Of a DNA stretch of 64,000 nucleotides, positions 23,122 to 34,818 are shown piece after piece. The stretch is from contig NZ_JAFIBY010000009.1 in assembly GCF_017832355.1 (NCBI RefSeq), forward strand, positions 62,001 to 126,000, read 5' to 3'. Position numbers and translations under genes: made by a program. The notes under the pieces were generated by a model. That model was not told the DNA's origin. It ran no database searches and was given only the letters and a program-made list of their open reading frames with translations. Numbering within the stretch: position 1 is the first letter of the stretch; each line of letters starts with the position of its first letter. The DNA is from Serratia sp. PL17 (GTDB lineage Bacteria > Pseudomonadota > Gammaproteobacteria > Enterobacterales > Enterobacteriaceae).

Positions 23122-23145
23122 CAGGGTTCAGCCTGCTGAACCCTG
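23122..23145 (+). terminator. Hairpin after glpR
   Basis: A perfect 10-bp stem, CAGGGTTCAG / CTGAACCCTG, with a CCTG loop, 54 bases past the glpR stop. No T run follows, so termination efficiency is uncertain. Confidence 0.5.
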
Positions 23146-23194
23146 CAGTTCCAGAACGAAAATACCCCTTCACTTTGTATAACTACCATCATCA

Positions 23195-23216
23195 AACTGT
23201 TACCTCTATCACGCCT
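23195..23216 (+). promoter_or_regulatory. Candidate CRP site upstream of glpD
   Basis: TGTTA-CCTCTA-TCACG matches 8 of 10 conserved half-site bases (TGTGA-N6-TCACA). It is centred about 70 bp upstream of the predicted glpD start point, a class I position. CRP control of glpD is known in E. coli. Confidence 0.45.
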
Positions 23217-23239
23217 AAATGTTTTTGTTTGGTTAAGTC

Positions 23240-23269
23240 TTGGCTTGTTTGTTGGTTTTTGATTACAAT
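23240..23269 (+). promoter_or_regulatory. Predicted glpD sigma-70 promoter
   Basis: TTGGCT (23240-23245), an 18-bp spacer and TACAAT (23264-23269), positioned directly upstream of the GlpR operator. Confidence 0.5.
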
Positions 23270-23270
23270 C

Positions 23271-23288
23271 ATGAGCGAAAACGAACAT
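23271..23288 (+). promoter_or_regulatory. GlpR operator upstream of glpD
   Basis: ATGAGCGAAAACGAACAT matches the GlpR palindrome ATGTTCG...CGAACAT at 15 of 18 positions and overlaps the predicted start point. A further half-site, TCGAACAT, occurs at 23301-23308. Confidence 0.7.
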
Positions 23289-23323
23289 GAAAGAGCTATT
23301 TCGAACATCTGGAGGAAGTTGAC

Positions 23324-24832
23324 GTGGAAACCAAAGACTTGATCGTTATCGGTGGCGGCATCAACGGTGCCGGCATCGCGGCGGATGCTGCCGGGCGCGG
23401 CCTGTCCGTTCTGCTGCTGGAAGCGCAAGACTTGGCCTGTGCTACGTCTTCCGCCAGTTCCAAACTGATCCACGGTGGCCTGCGCTACCTGGAGCATTAC
23501 GAATTCCGTCTGGTGAGCGAGGCGCTGGCCGAACGTGAAGTGCTGTTAAAACTGGCACCGCATATTGCCTTCCCAATGCGCTTCCGCCTGCCGCATCAGC
23601 CTCACCTGCGCCCAGCCTGGATGATCCGCATCGGCCTGTTCCTGTACGATCACCTGGGTAAACGCACCAGCCTGCCAGGCAGCAAGGGGTTGCGCTTTGG
23701 ACCAGAATCGGTGCTGAAGCCAGAATTGAAGCGCGGTTTCGAATATTCTGACTGCTGGGTCGACGATGCTCGCCTGGTGGTACTCAACGCCCAGGAAGTC
23801 GAAAAACGTGGCGGTGAAGTCCGTACCCGTACCAAGGTGACCCGCGCATGGCGTGAAAACGGTCTGTGGATGGTGGAAGCGGTTGACGTCGACAGCGGTA
23901 AAACCTTCACCTGGCGTGCCAAGGGCCTGGTGAATGCCACTGGCCCATGGGTGAAACACTTCTTCGATGATGGCCTGAAGCTGAAATCCCCTTACGGTAT
24001 CCGCTTGATCAAAGGCAGTCACATCGTGGTACCGCGTGTGCATGACCAGCCGCAGTCCTATATTCTGCAGAACGAAGACCACCGTATCGTCTTTGTCATC
24101 CCATGGAACGATGAGTTCTCCATCATCGGTACCACCGACGTGGAATATCATGGCGATCCAAAAGACGTGAAGATCGACGATAACGAAATCAACTATCTGC
24201 TGAAAGTGTATAACGACCACTTTAAGAAGCAGTTGGGCCGTGACGATATCGTCTGGACCTACTCCGGCGTACGCCCGCTGTGCGATGACGAGTCAGACTC
24301 GCCACAGGCCGTTACCCGTGACTACACGCTGGACGTGCATGACGAACAAGGTAAAGCCCCACTGCTGTCCGTGTTCGGTGGCAAGCTGACGACCTACCGC
24401 AAGCTGGCAGAGCATGCGATGGAAAAACTGGCACACTACTACCCTGGCTGCGGCCCGGCATGGACCAAAAACGGTTCACTGCCAGGTGGCGACATCGGTG
24501 GCGATCGCGACAGCTACGCGGCGAAACTGCGTCGTGAACACAGCTGGTTACCTGAGTCATTGGCTCGCCGCTATGCACGCACCTACGGCAGCCACAGCGA
24601 GCTGATTTTGGCCGATGCCAAAAACCTCAGCGATCTGGGGGAAGAATTCGGCCACGGCTTGTACGAAGCTGAACTGCGCTACCTGATCGACAAAGAGTGG
24701 GTGGTGGAATTGGAAGATGCTATCTGGCGTCGTACCAAATTAGGTATGTGGTTGGATGAAGCACAGCAGGCACGGGTCAAAACCTGGCTGGCGGAACACG
24801 CGAAAGCGAAAACGCTGTCTCTGGCATCGTAA
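23324..24832 (+). CDS. glpD: Aerobic glycerol-3-phosphate dehydrogenase GlpD
   Basis: 502-residue membrane-associated flavoenzyme oxidising glycerol-3-phosphate to dihydroxyacetone phosphate with transfer of electrons to ubiquinone. The N-terminal FAD dinucleotide fold LIVIGGGINGAGIAADAAG (6-24) is followed by the family signature ASSKLIHGGLRYLE. GTG start preceded by GGAGGAAG. It is divergent in control from glpEGR but on the same strand, with its own promoter, a GlpR operator and a downstream palindromic terminator. Confidence 0.97.
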   Translation: METKDLIVIGGGINGAGIAADAAGRGLSVLLLEAQDLACATSSASSKLIHGGLRYLEHYEFRLVSEALAEREVLLKLAPHIAFPMRFRLPHQPHLRPAWMIRIGLFLYDHLGKRTSLPGSKGLRFGPESVLKPELKRGFEYSDCWVDDARLVVLNAQEVEKRGGEVRTRTKVTRAWRENGLWMVEAVDVDSGKTFTWRAKGLVNATGPWVKHFFDDGLKLKSPYGIRLIKGSHIVVPRVHDQPQSYILQNEDHRIVFVIPWNDEFSIIGTTDVEYHGDPKDVKIDDNEINYLLKVYNDHFKKQLGRDDIVWTYSGVRPLCDDESDSPQAVTRDYTLDVHDEQGKAPLLSVFGGKLTTYRKLAEHAMEKLAHYYPGCGPAWTKNGSLPGGDIGGDRDSYAAKLRREHSWLPESLARRYARTYGSHSELILADAKNLSDLGEEFGHGLYEAELRYLIDKEWVVELEDAIWRRTKLGMWLDEAQQARVKTWLAEHAKAKTLSLAS

Positions 24833-24845
24833 ATCGCTGAACGTA

Positions 24846-24871
24846 AAAAGGGCCGGATATCCGGCCCTTTT
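24846..24871. terminator. Bidirectional terminator between glpD and glgP
   Basis: A perfect 24-bp palindrome, AAAGGGCCGGAT / ATCCGGCCCTTT, lies between the two convergent stops, with A and T tracts on each side suited to both strands. Confidence 0.9.
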
Positions 24872-24874
24872 GCA

Positions 24875-27322
24875 TTACAGCTTGATGGGTTTGATGTTCC
24901 AGATTTCGTCTGCGTATTCCTGAATGGTACGGTCGGACGAGAAGTAGCCCATATTGGCAATATTCAATATCGCTCGCCGCGTCCAGTCATCCTGATTGCG
25001 ATACACCTCATCCACCTTATCCTGCGTATCGACATAGCTGCGGTAATCGGCCAGCAGTTGGTAGTGATCGCCCAGGTTCACCAGCGAATCAAACAGATTA
25101 CTGTAGCGCTTTGGCTCTTCCGGGCTGAAAGCCCCGGTGGCAATCTGGGTCAACGCCTGATGCAACTCGGGATCCTGCTCATAGTAAAGATGCGGGTTGT
25201 AACCGTTGCGTCGCAGCTCCTCGACCTGCTCGGCGGTGTTGCCGAAGATAAAGATATTCTCCTCACCCACGTGCTCCAGCATCTCGACATTGGCACCGTC
25301 CAGCGTACCTATGGTCAGCGCACCATTGAGAGCGAACTTCATATTACTGGTGCCTGACGCCTCGGTGCCCGCCAGCGAGATCTGTTCAGAAAGATCCGCC
25401 GCCGGAATGATCATCTGCGCCAAACTGACACCGTAGTTCGGGATAAACACCACTTTCAGTTGGGTATGCACCCGCGGATCGTTGTTGATCACCTTGGCCA
25501 CGTCGTTGATCAGGCGGATGATCTGTTTGGCGGCGTAATAAGCCGACGCCGCCTTACCGGCAAAGATCACCACCCTCGGTACCCGTTCAGTTTCCGGATC
25601 CTCCAGCAGCCGGTTATACAGCGTGATCACATGCAACACGTTGAGCAGTTGCCGTTTGTATTCGTGAATGCGCTTAATCTGTACATCGAATAACGCATCT
25701 GGGTTGACCACCACATTCAGCGTTTTGGCGATGTAAGTCGCCAGTCGCTCCTTGTTCTTTCGCTTGGCAGCCTGCACCGCCTGCAAGAAGCTCGGGTAAT
25801 CAACATTCGCCTTGATCTCACTCAGCTGGCTGAGATCGGTGCGCCAGGTCTGGCCAATGCTGTCATCCAGCACGGCGGACAGCGGCGGGTTAGCCAACCC
25901 AAGCCAACGGCGTGGTGTTACCCCATTGGTTTTATTGCAGAAGCGATCGGGGAAGATACGGGCGAAGTCGGCAAACAGTGACTGCACCATCAGTTCGGAA
26001 TGCAGCGCGGACACACCGTTAACCTTATGGCTGGCCACCACCGCCAGCCAAGCCATACGCACCCGGCGGCCATTGGTTTCATCAATGATCGACACGCGTG
26101 CCAGTAATTCATTGTCGTCCGGTATCACCTCCTGCACGTGTTTAAGGAAGTGATCGTTGATCTCGAAAATCAGCTGCAGGTGACGCGGCAAAATCCGGCC
26201 GATCATATCCAGCGGCCAGGTTTCCAGCGCTTCGCTCATCAGCGTGTGGTTGGTATAGGAGAATACCTGCTCCACCACCGCCCAGGCATCAAGCCAGCTA
26301 AATTTATGCTCGTCGATTAACCGGTGCATCAGTTCCGGGATAGACAACACCGGGTGAGTGTCATTCAGGTGAATGGCAATCTTATCGACCAGGTTATCGA
26401 AGGTTTTGTGCATCAACCAGTGGCGGTTGAGAATATCCTGCACCGTGGCCGACACCAGGAAATACTCCTGTCGCAGGCGAAGCTCGCGCCCGGAAGAGGT
26501 TGAGTCGTCCGGGTACAGTACGCGTGATACGTTTTCCGAGTGGTTTTTATCCTCCACCGCCGCAAAGTAATCGCCCTGATTAAATTTGCCCAGGTTGATT
26601 TCATTACTGGCCTGCGCACTCCACAGCCGCAGGGTGTTGGTAGCATCGGTATCAAAACCGGGGATTACCTGATCGTAAGCGGTAGCAATGATCTCTTCGG
26701 TTTCCACCCACCGCGCCTTGGCACCCTCTTGTTGGATCCGACCGCCAAAACGCACCTTATAACGGGTATTATGGCGTGGGAATTCCCATGGATTACCGTA
26801 TTCCAGCCAATAGTCTGGCGATTCCATTTGCTGGCCATTGACGATATTTTGTTTGAACATCCCATATTCATAGCGAATGCCGTAGCCACGCCCCGGCAAT
26901 GCCAACGTTGCCAGCGAATCAAGAAAACACGCGGCCAGACGCCCCAGCCCACCGTTGCCCAGACCCGGATCGTTCTCTTCCTCCAGCAAGTCACTCAGAC
27001 TCAGCCCCATCTCATTGAGTGCATCGTCGATATCCTGATAAATTCCCATCGACAGCAGGGCGTTGGACAACGTGCGGCCAATCAGAAATTCCATCGACAG
27101 GTAATACACCTGACGCACATCCTGTGAAAGTTGTGCACGGTTAGAGCGTAACCAACGTTCCACCATACGGTCGCGCACCGCGAACAGCACGGCGTTCAGC
27201 CAATCATGCTGGTTGGCGATAGCCGGGTCCTTGCCGACAATAAACATCAACTTATAAGCGATGGAGTGTTTCAGCGCTTCAACACTGACCGTGGGTGAGG
27301 TGTAACTAATCGGTGAAGTCAT
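24875..27322 (-). CDS. glgP: Glycogen phosphorylase GlgP
   Basis: 815-residue GT35 phosphorylase that degrades glycogen from non-reducing ends to glucose-1-phosphate. It shows [18 protein letters not shown] and the PLP lysine in [16 protein letters not shown]. The ATG at 27322 gives [26 protein letters not shown], matching E. coli; 14 upstream in-frame codons were not used. Last gene of glgBXCAP, but separated from glgA by 350 bp full of hairpins and ERIC DNA, so it may be expressed apart from the upstream genes. Confidence 0.97.
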   Translation of the reverse strand: MTSPISYTSPTVSVEALKHSIAYKLMFIVGKDPAIANQHDWLNAVLFAVRDRMVERWLRSNRAQLSQDVRQVYYLSMEFLIGRTLSNALLSMGIYQDIDDALNEMGLSLSDLLEEENDPGLGNGGLGRLAACFLDSLATLALPGRGYGIRYEYGMFKQNIVNGQQMESPDYWLEYGNPWEFPRHNTRYKVRFGGRIQQEGAKARWVETEEIIATAYDQVIPGFDTDATNTLRLWSAQASNEINLGKFNQGDYFAAVEDKNHSENVSRVLYPDDSTSSGRELRLRQEYFLVSATVQDILNRHWLMHKTFDNLVDKIAIHLNDTHPVLSIPELMHRLIDEHKFSWLDAWAVVEQVFSYTNHTLMSEALETWPLDMIGRILPRHLQLIFEINDHFLKHVQEVIPDDNELLARVSIIDETNGRRVRMAWLAVVASHKVNGVSALHSELMVQSLFADFARIFPDRFCNKTNGVTPRRWLGLANPPLSAVLDDSIGQTWRTDLSQLSEIKANVDYPSFLQAVQAAKRKNKERLATYIAKTLNVVVNPDALFDVQIKRIHEYKRQLLNVLHVITLYNRLLEDPETERVPRVVIFAGKAASAYYAAKQIIRLINDVAKVINNDPRVHTQLKVVFIPNYGVSLAQMIIPAADLSEQISLAGTEASGTSNMKFALNGALTIGTLDGANVEMLEHVGEENIFIFGNTAEQVEELRRNGYNPHLYYEQDPELHQALTQIATGAFSPEEPKRYSNLFDSLVNLGDHYQLLADYRSYVDTQDKVDEVYRNQDDWTRRAILNIANMGYFSSDRTIQEYADEIWNIKPIKL

Positions 27323-27672
27323 AGCTTTTCGATCCCAAGTTCGTGACTGCCCGTCGCCTTTCAAACCACAGCCGTGTTACCTGCACTCAGTTACGTGGCC
27401 CATCCGTGGGCCACACCCCTTAAGGGGCCGCTGCAAGCAGCGTTCAAATCTGTTCCCGACAGATTTGACACCCCAGTGACTGACTAAAGTAAGTATCTGG
27501 GGATGAGTAAGCTGGCCACCTGGCTGCAATTTGAAATTCATAGGGCATTACAATAGGTGTTGATATACCCAAAATAATTGGCGCTGCATCAAGGCGGCAA
27601 GGGAACTTATCCCGAATCACTTACACGGGTAAGTGATTCGGGTAAGTGAATGCAGCCAACACTGAGGTAACG
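27323..27672. other. glgA-glgP intergenic region
   Basis: 350 bp without a gene. From left to right it holds a chain of short hairpins, a diverged ERIC-like core and then a full ERIC element whose right end runs into glgA. Confidence 0.75.
27395..27546. repeat. Hairpin chain with diverged ERIC half
   Basis: Consecutive inverted repeats: GTGGCCCA/TGGGCCAC (27395-27414), CCCCTT/AAGGGG (27416-27427), GCTGC/GCAGC (27430-27441), CAAATCTGT/ACAGATTTG (27445-27467), then an ERIC-like core CCCCAGTGAC...TATCTGGGG (27471-27502) with a recognisable ERIC right arm ending near 27546. Confidence 0.7.
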
Positions 27673-27689
27673 TCAAATATGACGGGAAT
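27565..27689. repeat. ERIC (IRU) repeat, copy 2, overlapping the glgA 3' end
   Basis: 125-bp element with ends ATACCC and GGGAAT and the core CCCGAATCACTTAC...GTAAGTGATTCGGG. Its last 17 bases lie inside glgA and supply that gene's stop codon. Confidence 0.88.
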
Positions 27690-29106
27690 AAAGCGACAAA
27701 TATTCCTTTGCCGCGACTTGCCAGCCAAAATCCACGCTCATCGCGTGGCGCTGGACGTGACGCCAATGCTTAGGTCTACTCCACAGCACCATGGCGCGCC
27801 GAATGGCGTTGCCCAGTGCGGCGGCATCACAATCATCAAAGACAAATCCGCTGGCGCTGCCATCGGCCAGATTCTCCAGCGCGCAATCGACCACCGTGTC
27901 CGCCAATCCACCGGTGCGGCGCACCAGCGGCAGCGTGCCGTATTTCAGGCCATAGAGTTGGGTCAGCCCGCAGGGTTCGAAGCGACTGGGCACCATGATC
28001 ACATCCGCTCCGCCGATAATGCGATGTGAAAAGGCCTCATGGTAGCCAATCTGAACGCCGACCTGTTCCGGGTAGTCCGCGGCGGCAGCCAAAAACGCCT
28101 GCTGCAACACCGCATCACCGGCCCCTAACAGCGCCAATTGGCCGCCTTGCTCCAGCAGTGCAGGCAGCGCTTCCAATACCAGATCCAGCCCTTTTTGGCT
28201 GGTGAGACGGCTCACTACCGCAAACACCGGCAGCGACTCGTCCACCTTCAGGCCCATGGCTTTTTGCAGGTGCAGCTTGTTCTTGGCTTTGTTTTTCAAA
28301 TTGTCGGCGTCATAGCGGGCGGTCAGGCGCGGATCGTGGGACGGGTCCCAAATCTTGTCATCCACGCCATTGAGAATGCCGCTCAACCGCCCTTGCCGCT
28401 GGCGTTCTTGTAATAACCCTTCCATGCCGTAGCCGAACTCCGGTCGGGTAATCTCACGCGCGTACGTTGGGCTAACGGCAGTGATGTGATCGGCGTAATA
28501 CAAGCCTGCTTTCAGGAATGACATCTGGCCGTAAAACTCCAGACCGTAAACATTGTAGAACGATGGCGGTAGCCACAATTCCGGTACGTGGTGGGCGGAA
28601 AACAGCCCCTGATAGGCCAGATTGTGCACGGTAAAAATGGAACGTGCAGGGTGGCCGTTAGCCGCCAGATAGGCGCAGGCCAGCCCGGCGTGCCAGTCAT
28701 GAGCATGCACCACCTGCGGGCGCCAGTAGCGATCCAGCCCCTTAGCCAGTTCACAGGCTATCCAGCCCAGCAGGGCAAAACGCCGATGGTTATCGGAATA
28801 GGCATTCATGGATTGGTCGTGATATGGGCTGCCCGGCCGCTCGTACAGCCAAGGGGCATCAATCAGGTAGATGCCCACACCGTGGTAGGTACCGTAACGC
28901 AGGCCAACGCGACCGGCGAACGAATCGATCTCCGCCACCAGCACCGAATCCGGTATGCCGTTGCGCACGTCAGGAAAAGCGGGCAATAACACCCGAACAT
29001 CGCCGCCTTCGGCGATCTGAGCCGCCGGTAATGCGCCAACCACGTCTGCGAGCCCTCCGGTTTTCAACAGGGGGAACATTTCAGAACATACGTGTAAAAC
29101 CTGCAT
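27673..29106 (-). CDS. glgA: Glycogen synthase GlgA
   Basis: 477-residue GT5 ADP-glucose glycogen synthase. The N-terminal [13 protein letters not shown] (Lys15 region) binds ADP-glucose; [18 protein letters not shown] and TGGLADTV in the C-terminal lobe are catalytic-site signatures. The ATG at 29106 ([15 protein letters not shown]) was chosen over one two codons upstream because it matches the family start. The final residues (SRHI) and the stop codon are encoded by the terminal bases of an ERIC element, so the extreme C-terminus differs from E. coli. Confidence 0.97.
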   Translation of the reverse strand: MQVLHVCSEMFPLLKTGGLADVVGALPAAQIAEGGDVRVLLPAFPDVRNGIPDSVLVAEIDSFAGRVGLRYGTYHGVGIYLIDAPWLYERPGSPYHDQSMNAYSDNHRRFALLGWIACELAKGLDRYWRPQVVHAHDWHAGLACAYLAANGHPARSIFTVHNLAYQGLFSAHHVPELWLPPSFYNVYGLEFYGQMSFLKAGLYYADHITAVSPTYAREITRPEFGYGMEGLLQERQRQGRLSGILNGVDDKIWDPSHDPRLTARYDADNLKNKAKNKLHLQKAMGLKVDESLPVFAVVSRLTSQKGLDLVLEALPALLEQGGQLALLGAGDAVLQQAFLAAAADYPEQVGVQIGYHEAFSHRIIGGADVIMVPSRFEPCGLTQLYGLKYGTLPLVRRTGGLADTVVDCALENLADGSASGFVFDDCDAAALGNAIRRAMVLWSRPKHWRHVQRHAMSVDFGWQVAAKEYLSLYSRHI

Positions 29107-29211
29107 TATCACTCCTGAGAATCGGCTAAATTACTCTGGAAAAGCAGGCTTGCCGCTGTTATTAATCCCGCGTTGTGCAAGCCATCAGTCCGTTTATATA
29201 TGGCGGCAGGT

Positions 29212-29337
29212 CTACCCTTCGCCTTTAAAACCGCTGTGTTGTTGGCTGTGTTGACTCGCCCCAGTCGCTTACCTGAGTAAACTCCCGGGGCTTCTCGTCC
29301 TGGCCACCTAGCCGCGACTAAAAATTCGTTGGGTCGT
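29212..29337. repeat. ERIC-like repeat, copy 3
   Basis: About 125 bp in the glgC-glgA gap with core CGCCCCAGTCGCTTAC...GTAAACTCCCGGGGC and ERIC-type arms (TGTTGTTGGCTG; CTAGCCGCGACT). Ends TACCC and GGGTCG are slightly diverged. Confidence 0.8.
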
Positions 29338-29359
29338 TATTGCTGCCGACTACCTTAAC

Positions 29360-30637
29360 TCACAACTTTGACAACATTTCGCGCGTGACCAGCACGATGC
29401 CGCCTTCTGAACGATAAAAGCGTTTGCTGTCTTCGTCGGCGTTTTCGCCAATCACCATGCCCTCGGGAATATGACAGGCACGGTCGATGATGCAGCGCCG
29501 CAGACGGCAGGAACGACCGACGTTAACGTCGGGCAGCAATACGGTAGAGTCGATGGTGCAGAACGAGTTCACCCGCACTCGCGGGAATAGCACCGAATGC
29601 ACCACCACCGATCCGGAGACGATGCAGCCACCGGATACCAGCGAGTTCATGGTCATACCGTGGCTACCGGAACGATCTTGTACGAACTTGGCAGGTGGCA
29701 ACGGCTCCATATGGGTGCGGATTGGCCAGGCGCGATCGTACATATCCAACTCCGGCGTCACGGAAGCCAGATCGAGGTTGGCACGCCAGTAAGCTTCCAG
29801 CGTGCCCACATCGCGCCAGTATGGCGGAAGATCGGGGTTGGACGTGACGCAGGACAACGTGAACGGATGTGCCCATGCCGCCTTTTGGGCCGTGATTTTC
29901 GGGATCAGATCCTTGCCGAAGTCATGGGTGGAGCCCGGCGTAGACATGTCCTCCTCCAGCAATTGGAACAGGTAATCGGCGTTGAAGATGTAGATCCCCA
30001 TGCTGGCGAGCGACATATCCGGGTTACCCGGCATCGGCGGTGGATTACTGGGTTTCTCCAGGAACTCGAGGATCAGGTCGTTTTCGTCTACTTCCATCAC
30101 ACCAAACTCGCTGGCCTCCTCGCGCGGCACCGGCAAACAGGCCACGGTACATTGCGCCCCCTTTTCCACATGGTCGATCAGCATGCGCGAGTAATCCATC
30201 TTGTAGATGTGATCGCCTGCCAGGATCACCACATACTCGGCCTCGTAACGACGGATGATATCCAGGTTCTGGTATACCGCGTCCGCCGTGCCCTTATACC
30301 AGTGCTCGGTACTGAGGCGTTGTTGTGCCGGCAACAGATCGACAAACTCGTTCATCTCTTCATTGAGGAACGACCAGCCGCGCTGAATATGCTGTACCAA
30401 AGTATGGGACTGGTATTGGGTGATCACGCCAATGCGGCGGATCCCCGAATTCAGGCAGTTCGACAGGGCAAAATCGATGATGCGGAATTTACCGCCAAAA
30501 TGAACGGCTGGCTTGGCCCGGGTTGAGGTTAAATCTTTCAAACGCGAACCGCGGCCCCCCGCCAGAATCAGGGCGACAGACTTAATCGGCAGTTGGCGTG
30601 CCAACATCAGGGGGTCTTTATTTTCAAACCTAACCAT
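29360..30637 (-). CDS. glgC: Glucose-1-phosphate adenylyltransferase GlgC
   Basis: 425-residue ADP-glucose pyrophosphorylase, the regulated first step of glycogen synthesis. The nucleotidyltransferase domain shows [29 protein letters not shown] and [10 protein letters not shown]; the C-terminal left-handed beta helix contains [16 protein letters not shown]. The N-terminal arginine/lysine region that responds to fructose-1,6-bisphosphate in the family is present. 15 bp after glgX; followed by an ERIC-containing gap before glgA. Confidence 0.97.
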   Translation of the reverse strand: MVRFENKDPLMLARQLPIKSVALILAGGRGSRLKDLTSTRAKPAVHFGGKFRIIDFALSNCLNSGIRRIGVITQYQSHTLVQHIQRGWSFLNEEMNEFVDLLPAQQRLSTEHWYKGTADAVYQNLDIIRRYEAEYVVILAGDHIYKMDYSRMLIDHVEKGAQCTVACLPVPREEASEFGVMEVDENDLILEFLEKPSNPPPMPGNPDMSLASMGIYIFNADYLFQLLEEDMSTPGSTHDFGKDLIPKITAQKAAWAHPFTLSCVTSNPDLPPYWRDVGTLEAYWRANLDLASVTPELDMYDRAWPIRTHMEPLPPAKFVQDRSGSHGMTMNSLVSGGCIVSGSVVVHSVLFPRVRVNSFCTIDSTVLLPDVNVGRSCRLRRCIIDRACHIPEGMVIGENADEDSKRFYRSEGGIVLVTREMLSKL

Positions 30638-30652
30638 AGCTGACTCCTTTTA

Positions 30653-32635
30653 TTATTTCTTTACCAGCACGCAAATCGAGTGCGCAGCCTGGTTCCAGGC
30701 GGGTAAAACCGCCCGCGAATCTTCCTGAGTAAAAGGGGCGACAAGCTGCCAATCGCCGTCGGGCAACGTCATCTCCGCGGCTTGCTGCGTGGCGTTTACC
30801 ACCACCAGCCAGCGTTGCGACAAGCGGATCTGCAACTGCAGAGCCCCTTGCTCCCACTGTTGTGCGTCGAGCGGCTGCCCCTGCGCGTTCAGCCACTGCA
30901 CGTTACCGTCGCCTTCCTGCCACCAGCGGTCATGCTGCAAAGCGGGGATTTGTTGACGCAGACGGATCAATGCAGCGGTGTACGTGGTGAGTGAGTCATC
31001 CGCCGTGGCCCAGTCGAGCCAGGTGATAGCATTGTCCTGACAATAAGCATTGTTGTTGCCCTGCTGGCTGTGTCCATGCTCGTCGCCGGCCAGCAGCATC
31101 GGCGTACCCTGGGACAATAACAGCGTGGCAAGCAGTGCCCGCTGGCTAGCCCTACGGCGTTGCAAAATGGCGTCGTCGGCAATCGGGCCTTCAACACCGT
31201 GGTTATTGCTAAAGTTACGATCACTGCCGTCACGGTTGCCTTCACCGTTCAGCTGGTTGTGTTTGCGGTTAAAACTGACCAGATCCTGCAGGGTAAACCC
31301 GTCATGAGCGGTCAGCATGTTGATGCTGGCGTACGGCGCACGCCCGCGTTGGTTAAAATGATCGCTGGAAGCAGCGAAACGTTGGGCGAATTGCCCCAGC
31401 GATACGCCGTCCTGCAACCAAAAACGGCGTATATCGTCGCGATAATGATCGTTCCACTCGGCGAAGCGCCCTGGGAATTGGCCTACCTGATACCCACCGG
31501 GGCCAATATCCCACGGCTCGGCAATCAGTTTGCAGCGCGACAGCAGATCGTCCGCCAGCATCGCCTGGAACAGCGGTGCATCACGATCAAACGCCGGCGT
31601 GCGACCGAGTACGCTGCCCAGATCAAAGCGGAAACCATCAACATGGCATTCGCCGACCCAAAAACGCAGGCAGTCCATCACCCAAGCCACACCTTGCGGC
31701 TGATCCAATCGCAGGGTGTTACCACAACCGGTATCGTTCACGTAGCCGCCATCCGGTGTCAGCCAGTAGTAGCCCGGGTTATCAATACCGCGTAACGACA
31801 GCGTTGGCCCGTCGATATCAAGCTCGGCGCTATGGTTGAACACCACGTCGAGAATCACTTCAATGCCGGCTTTGTGCAGCGCTTTAACCGCATCGCGAAA
31901 CTCACGCAGCGGCGTCATCTCTGTCCGCAAACTGGAATAACGGTTGTCCGGCGCAAAAGGCGCCAGCACGTTATAGCCCCAGTAGTTAATCAACCCGAGG
32001 CGCTGCAAACGTGGCTCGGAGCTGTGCTGCTGGACCGGCAGCAGTTCCAGCGCGGTGATGCCAAGGCGCTTGAAATAGGCGATCATTACCGGATGGCCGA
32101 GCGCAGCGAAACTGCCGCGCAACACCGGCGGAATATCCGGGTGCTGCAGGGTCAGACCGCGCACATGCGCCTCGTAGATCACCGTTTTCCCCCACGGCGT
32201 GGCCGGGGGACGATCATCTTGCCAGTCGTAAACCTCGTCGATCACCACGCATTTCGGCATCAATTCAGCGCTGTCATGCTTATCCGGCCGATCATAACCC
32301 CCATGCAGGTAAGGATCGTCCGCCACGGGTCCCTCTACCGCCCGGGCCGCGGGATCCAACAACAGTTTATTGGGATTAAAACGCAACCCGTGCGCAGGAT
32401 CGAACGGGCCATGCACCCGGTAACCGTAACGCTGACCCGGCTTGCCACCCGGTAAGTAACCGTGCCAGATGTCGCCGCTCCGCGTCGTCAGCGGCAGGCG
32501 GATTTCGCGCTGCTGTTCGTCAAACAGACACAGTTCCACGCCCGTGGCATGGGAGGAATACAGGCTAAAGTTGATGCCATTACCGTCATAATGCGCCCCG
32601 AGAGGCGCGGCGATACCCGGCGTCAGCTCAGTCAT
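30653..32635 (-). CDS. glgX: Glycogen debranching enzyme GlgX
   Basis: 660-residue GH13 isoamylase-type enzyme that removes short alpha-1,6 branches left by GlgP. It has an N-terminal CBM48 domain ([18 protein letters not shown]), the nucleophile Asp in [13 protein letters not shown], the acid Glu in LIAEPWDIG and the transition-state Asp in LTAHDGFT. The ATG overlaps the glgB stop in an ATGA, indicating translational coupling. Confidence 0.97.
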   Translation of the reverse strand: MTELTPGIAAPLGAHYDGNGINFSLYSSHATGVELCLFDEQQREIRLPLTTRSGDIWHGYLPGGKPGQRYGYRVHGPFDPAHGLRFNPNKLLLDPAARAVEGPVADDPYLHGGYDRPDKHDSAELMPKCVVIDEVYDWQDDRPPATPWGKTVIYEAHVRGLTLQHPDIPPVLRGSFAALGHPVMIAYFKRLGITALELLPVQQHSSEPRLQRLGLINYWGYNVLAPFAPDNRYSSLRTEMTPLREFRDAVKALHKAGIEVILDVVFNHSAELDIDGPTLSLRGIDNPGYYWLTPDGGYVNDTGCGNTLRLDQPQGVAWVMDCLRFWVGECHVDGFRFDLGSVLGRTPAFDRDAPLFQAMLADDLLSRCKLIAEPWDIGPGGYQVGQFPGRFAEWNDHYRDDIRRFWLQDGVSLGQFAQRFAASSDHFNQRGRAPYASINMLTAHDGFTLQDLVSFNRKHNQLNGEGNRDGSDRNFSNNHGVEGPIADDAILQRRRASQRALLATLLLSQGTPMLLAGDEHGHSQQGNNNAYCQDNAITWLDWATADDSLTTYTAALIRLRQQIPALQHDRWWQEGDGNVQWLNAQGQPLDAQQWEQGALQLQIRLSQRWLVVVNATQQAAEMTLPDGDWQLVAPFTQEDSRAVLPAWNQAAHSICVLVKK

Positions 32636-34818
32636 GGCGCCTCCCGCAGCAGGTAGATGGTCGCCAGCGGCGGTACGGTCACGCTAATAGAATGCTCGCG
32701 GCCGTGATGGCCAGTTTGCTCGGACACTACGCGGCCCTGGTTGCCGGTATTGCTGCCGTGATAATGGTGTGAATCGGTATTGAGAATTTCTCGGTATTCA
32801 CCGGCGCGTGAAATACCGATGCGATAATGATGGCGCGGGACTGGGGTAAAGTTGCTGACGGCGATCAGTTCATTGCCATGTGCGTCATAGCGGGCAAAGG
32901 CAAAAACCGAGTTATCGTGGTCATCCACCACCAGCCACTCGAAGCCGTCTGGGCGGTAATCCCGCTCATACAACGGGGCGTGTTGCTGGTAGCAATGGTT
33001 CAGATCTCGCACCAGCCGCTGCACACCGTGATGCCAGTTATCTAAGCCTTCCAGCAGATGCCAGTCGAGGCTGCTATCAAAATTCCACTCGCGCCCTTGG
33101 GCAAACTCACACCCCATAAACAGCAGTTTCTTGCCTGGGTGCGCCCACATAAAGCCGTAATAGGCGCGCAGGTTAGCGAACTTTTGCCAGGCATCGCCAG
33201 GCATGCGATCGAGAATGGATTTTTTACCGTGCACCACTTCATCGTGAGAGATTGGCAGCACAAAATTTTCGGTGTAAGCGTACAACATGCCGAAGGTCAT
33301 CTGATTGTGATGATACTTGCGGTGCACCGGGTCACACTGCATGTAGGTGAGCGTGTCATGCATCCAGCCCAGATTCCATTTGTAGTGGAATCCCAACCCG
33401 TTGGATTCCGGCGGCAGCGTTACGCCCGGATAGTCAGTGGACTCCTCCGCCAACGTGACTGCGCCGGGGCGCTCCTTACCAAGGGTATGGTTGGTGTAAC
33501 GCAAGAAGGCGATGGCCTCCAGATTCTCGTTACCGCCGTAATAGTTTGGCACCCACTCACCGTCGGCGCGGCTGTAGTCACGGTAGATCATTGACGCCAC
33601 CGCATCGACACGCAACGCATCTATGCCATAACGCTCAAGCCAATAAAGCGCATTGCCCGCCAAATAGTTGCGAACCTCATGCCGGCCATAGTTATAGATC
33701 AGGGTATTCCAGTCTTGATGGAAACCTTCGCGCGGATCGGCGTATTCATACAATGCAGTACCGTCGAAGTTCGCCAGACCATAGGTATCGCTGGGGAAAT
33801 GCCCCGGCACCCAATCCAGGATCACGTTAATCCCTGCCTGGTGTGCGGCCGCCACAAACGCCTTAAAGTCGGCCGGGGTGCCGAAACGCCGGGTCGGGGC
33901 ATACAGCCCCAATGGCTGATAACCCCAGCTGCCGTCAAACGGGTGCTCGTTAATCGGCAGCAACTCGATATGGGTGAATCCCATATATTTAACGTAATCG
34001 ATCAGCTGTACGGCCAGTTCGCCATAGCTGAGCCAGAAGTTATCGTCGGTGTGACGACGCCACGAGCCAAGATGCACCTCGTAGATCGAAATCGGTCGAT
34101 CAAAATCATTCGCACGCCGCCGTTCTGGCGCGTTTTCCACCACCGCAGGTAACGGCGCCACCAGCGACGCGGTATCCGGTCGCATCTGCGCTTCAAAAGC
34201 GTAGGGATCGGCCTTCAACTGGGTATTGCCATAGCAATCAATGATTTCGTACTTGTACAACTGCCCGGCTTTCACCCCCGGCAGGAACAGCTCCCAAATG
34301 CCGTTTTCACGGCGCAGTCGCATTGGGTGACGTCGGCCATCCCAGAAGTTGAACTCACCGACCACCGACACACGCTGGGCGTTCGGTGCCCAGACCGCAA
34401 AGCTGACACCGTCAACGTCATCAAGCGTAGCGAGATGCGCACCCAAGCGTTCATAAGGACGTAAATGGGTACCTTCGGCCAACAGCCAGCTATCGATATC
34501 TTGCAGCAGCGTGCCAAAACGATAGGGATCGTCGACGATCTGCTGGTGATCGTGCCAGCGGACGTCGAGTTGATAGCGGAACGGGGTTTTGCGGCGTGGG
34601 ACCGTGGCGCTGAAAAAGCCGCGCTCATCGTCGCAGTTGAGCTGTACCAACCGGCGGCCTGTTTGCTGTTCCAGCAACCAGACTTCACTGGCGTCAGGCA
34701 ATAGTGCACGTACCTGCAGGCCGTTATCAGCCGCATGCATGCCCAGCAGAGAAAAGGGATCGGCAGAGTTGCCGGAGAAAAGCTGATCAATCACGTCACG
34801 ATCGGGAAGTACAGGCAT
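32632..34818 (-). CDS. glgB: 1,4-alpha-glucan branching enzyme GlgB
   Basis: 728-residue GH13 branching enzyme that forms alpha-1,6 links in glycogen. Two N-terminal beta domains (1-215) precede the barrel, with nucleophile Asp in [14 protein letters not shown], acid Glu in [11 protein letters not shown] and Asp in [11 protein letters not shown]. The frame runs 32 codons further upstream, but [26 protein letters not shown] follows an AGGAAG Shine-Dalgarno and gives exactly the E. coli length. First gene of glgBXCAP. Confidence 0.97.
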   Translation of the reverse strand: MPVLPDRDVIDQLFSGNSADPFSLLGMHAADNGLQVRALLPDASEVWLLEQQTGRRLVQLNCDDERGFFSATVPRRKTPFRYQLDVRWHDHQQIVDDPYRFGTLLQDIDSWLLAEGTHLRPYERLGAHLATLDDVDGVSFAVWAPNAQRVSVVGEFNFWDGRRHPMRLRRENGIWELFLPGVKAGQLYKYEIIDCYGNTQLKADPYAFEAQMRPDTASLVAPLPAVVENAPERRRANDFDRPISIYEVHLGSWRRHTDDNFWLSYGELAVQLIDYVKYMGFTHIELLPINEHPFDGSWGYQPLGLYAPTRRFGTPADFKAFVAAAHQAGINVILDWVPGHFPSDTYGLANFDGTALYEYADPREGFHQDWNTLIYNYGRHEVRNYLAGNALYWLERYGIDALRVDAVASMIYRDYSRADGEWVPNYYGGNENLEAIAFLRYTNHTLGKERPGAVTLAEESTDYPGVTLPPESNGLGFHYKWNLGWMHDTLTYMQCDPVHRKYHHNQMTFGMLYAYTENFVLPISHDEVVHGKKSILDRMPGDAWQKFANLRAYYGFMWAHPGKKLLFMGCEFAQGREWNFDSSLDWHLLEGLDNWHHGVQRLVRDLNHCYQQHAPLYERDYRPDGFEWLVVDDHDNSVFAFARYDAHGNELIAVSNFTPVPRHHYRIGISRAGEYREILNTDSHHYHGSNTGNQGRVVSEQTGHHGREHSISVTVPPLATIYLLREAP

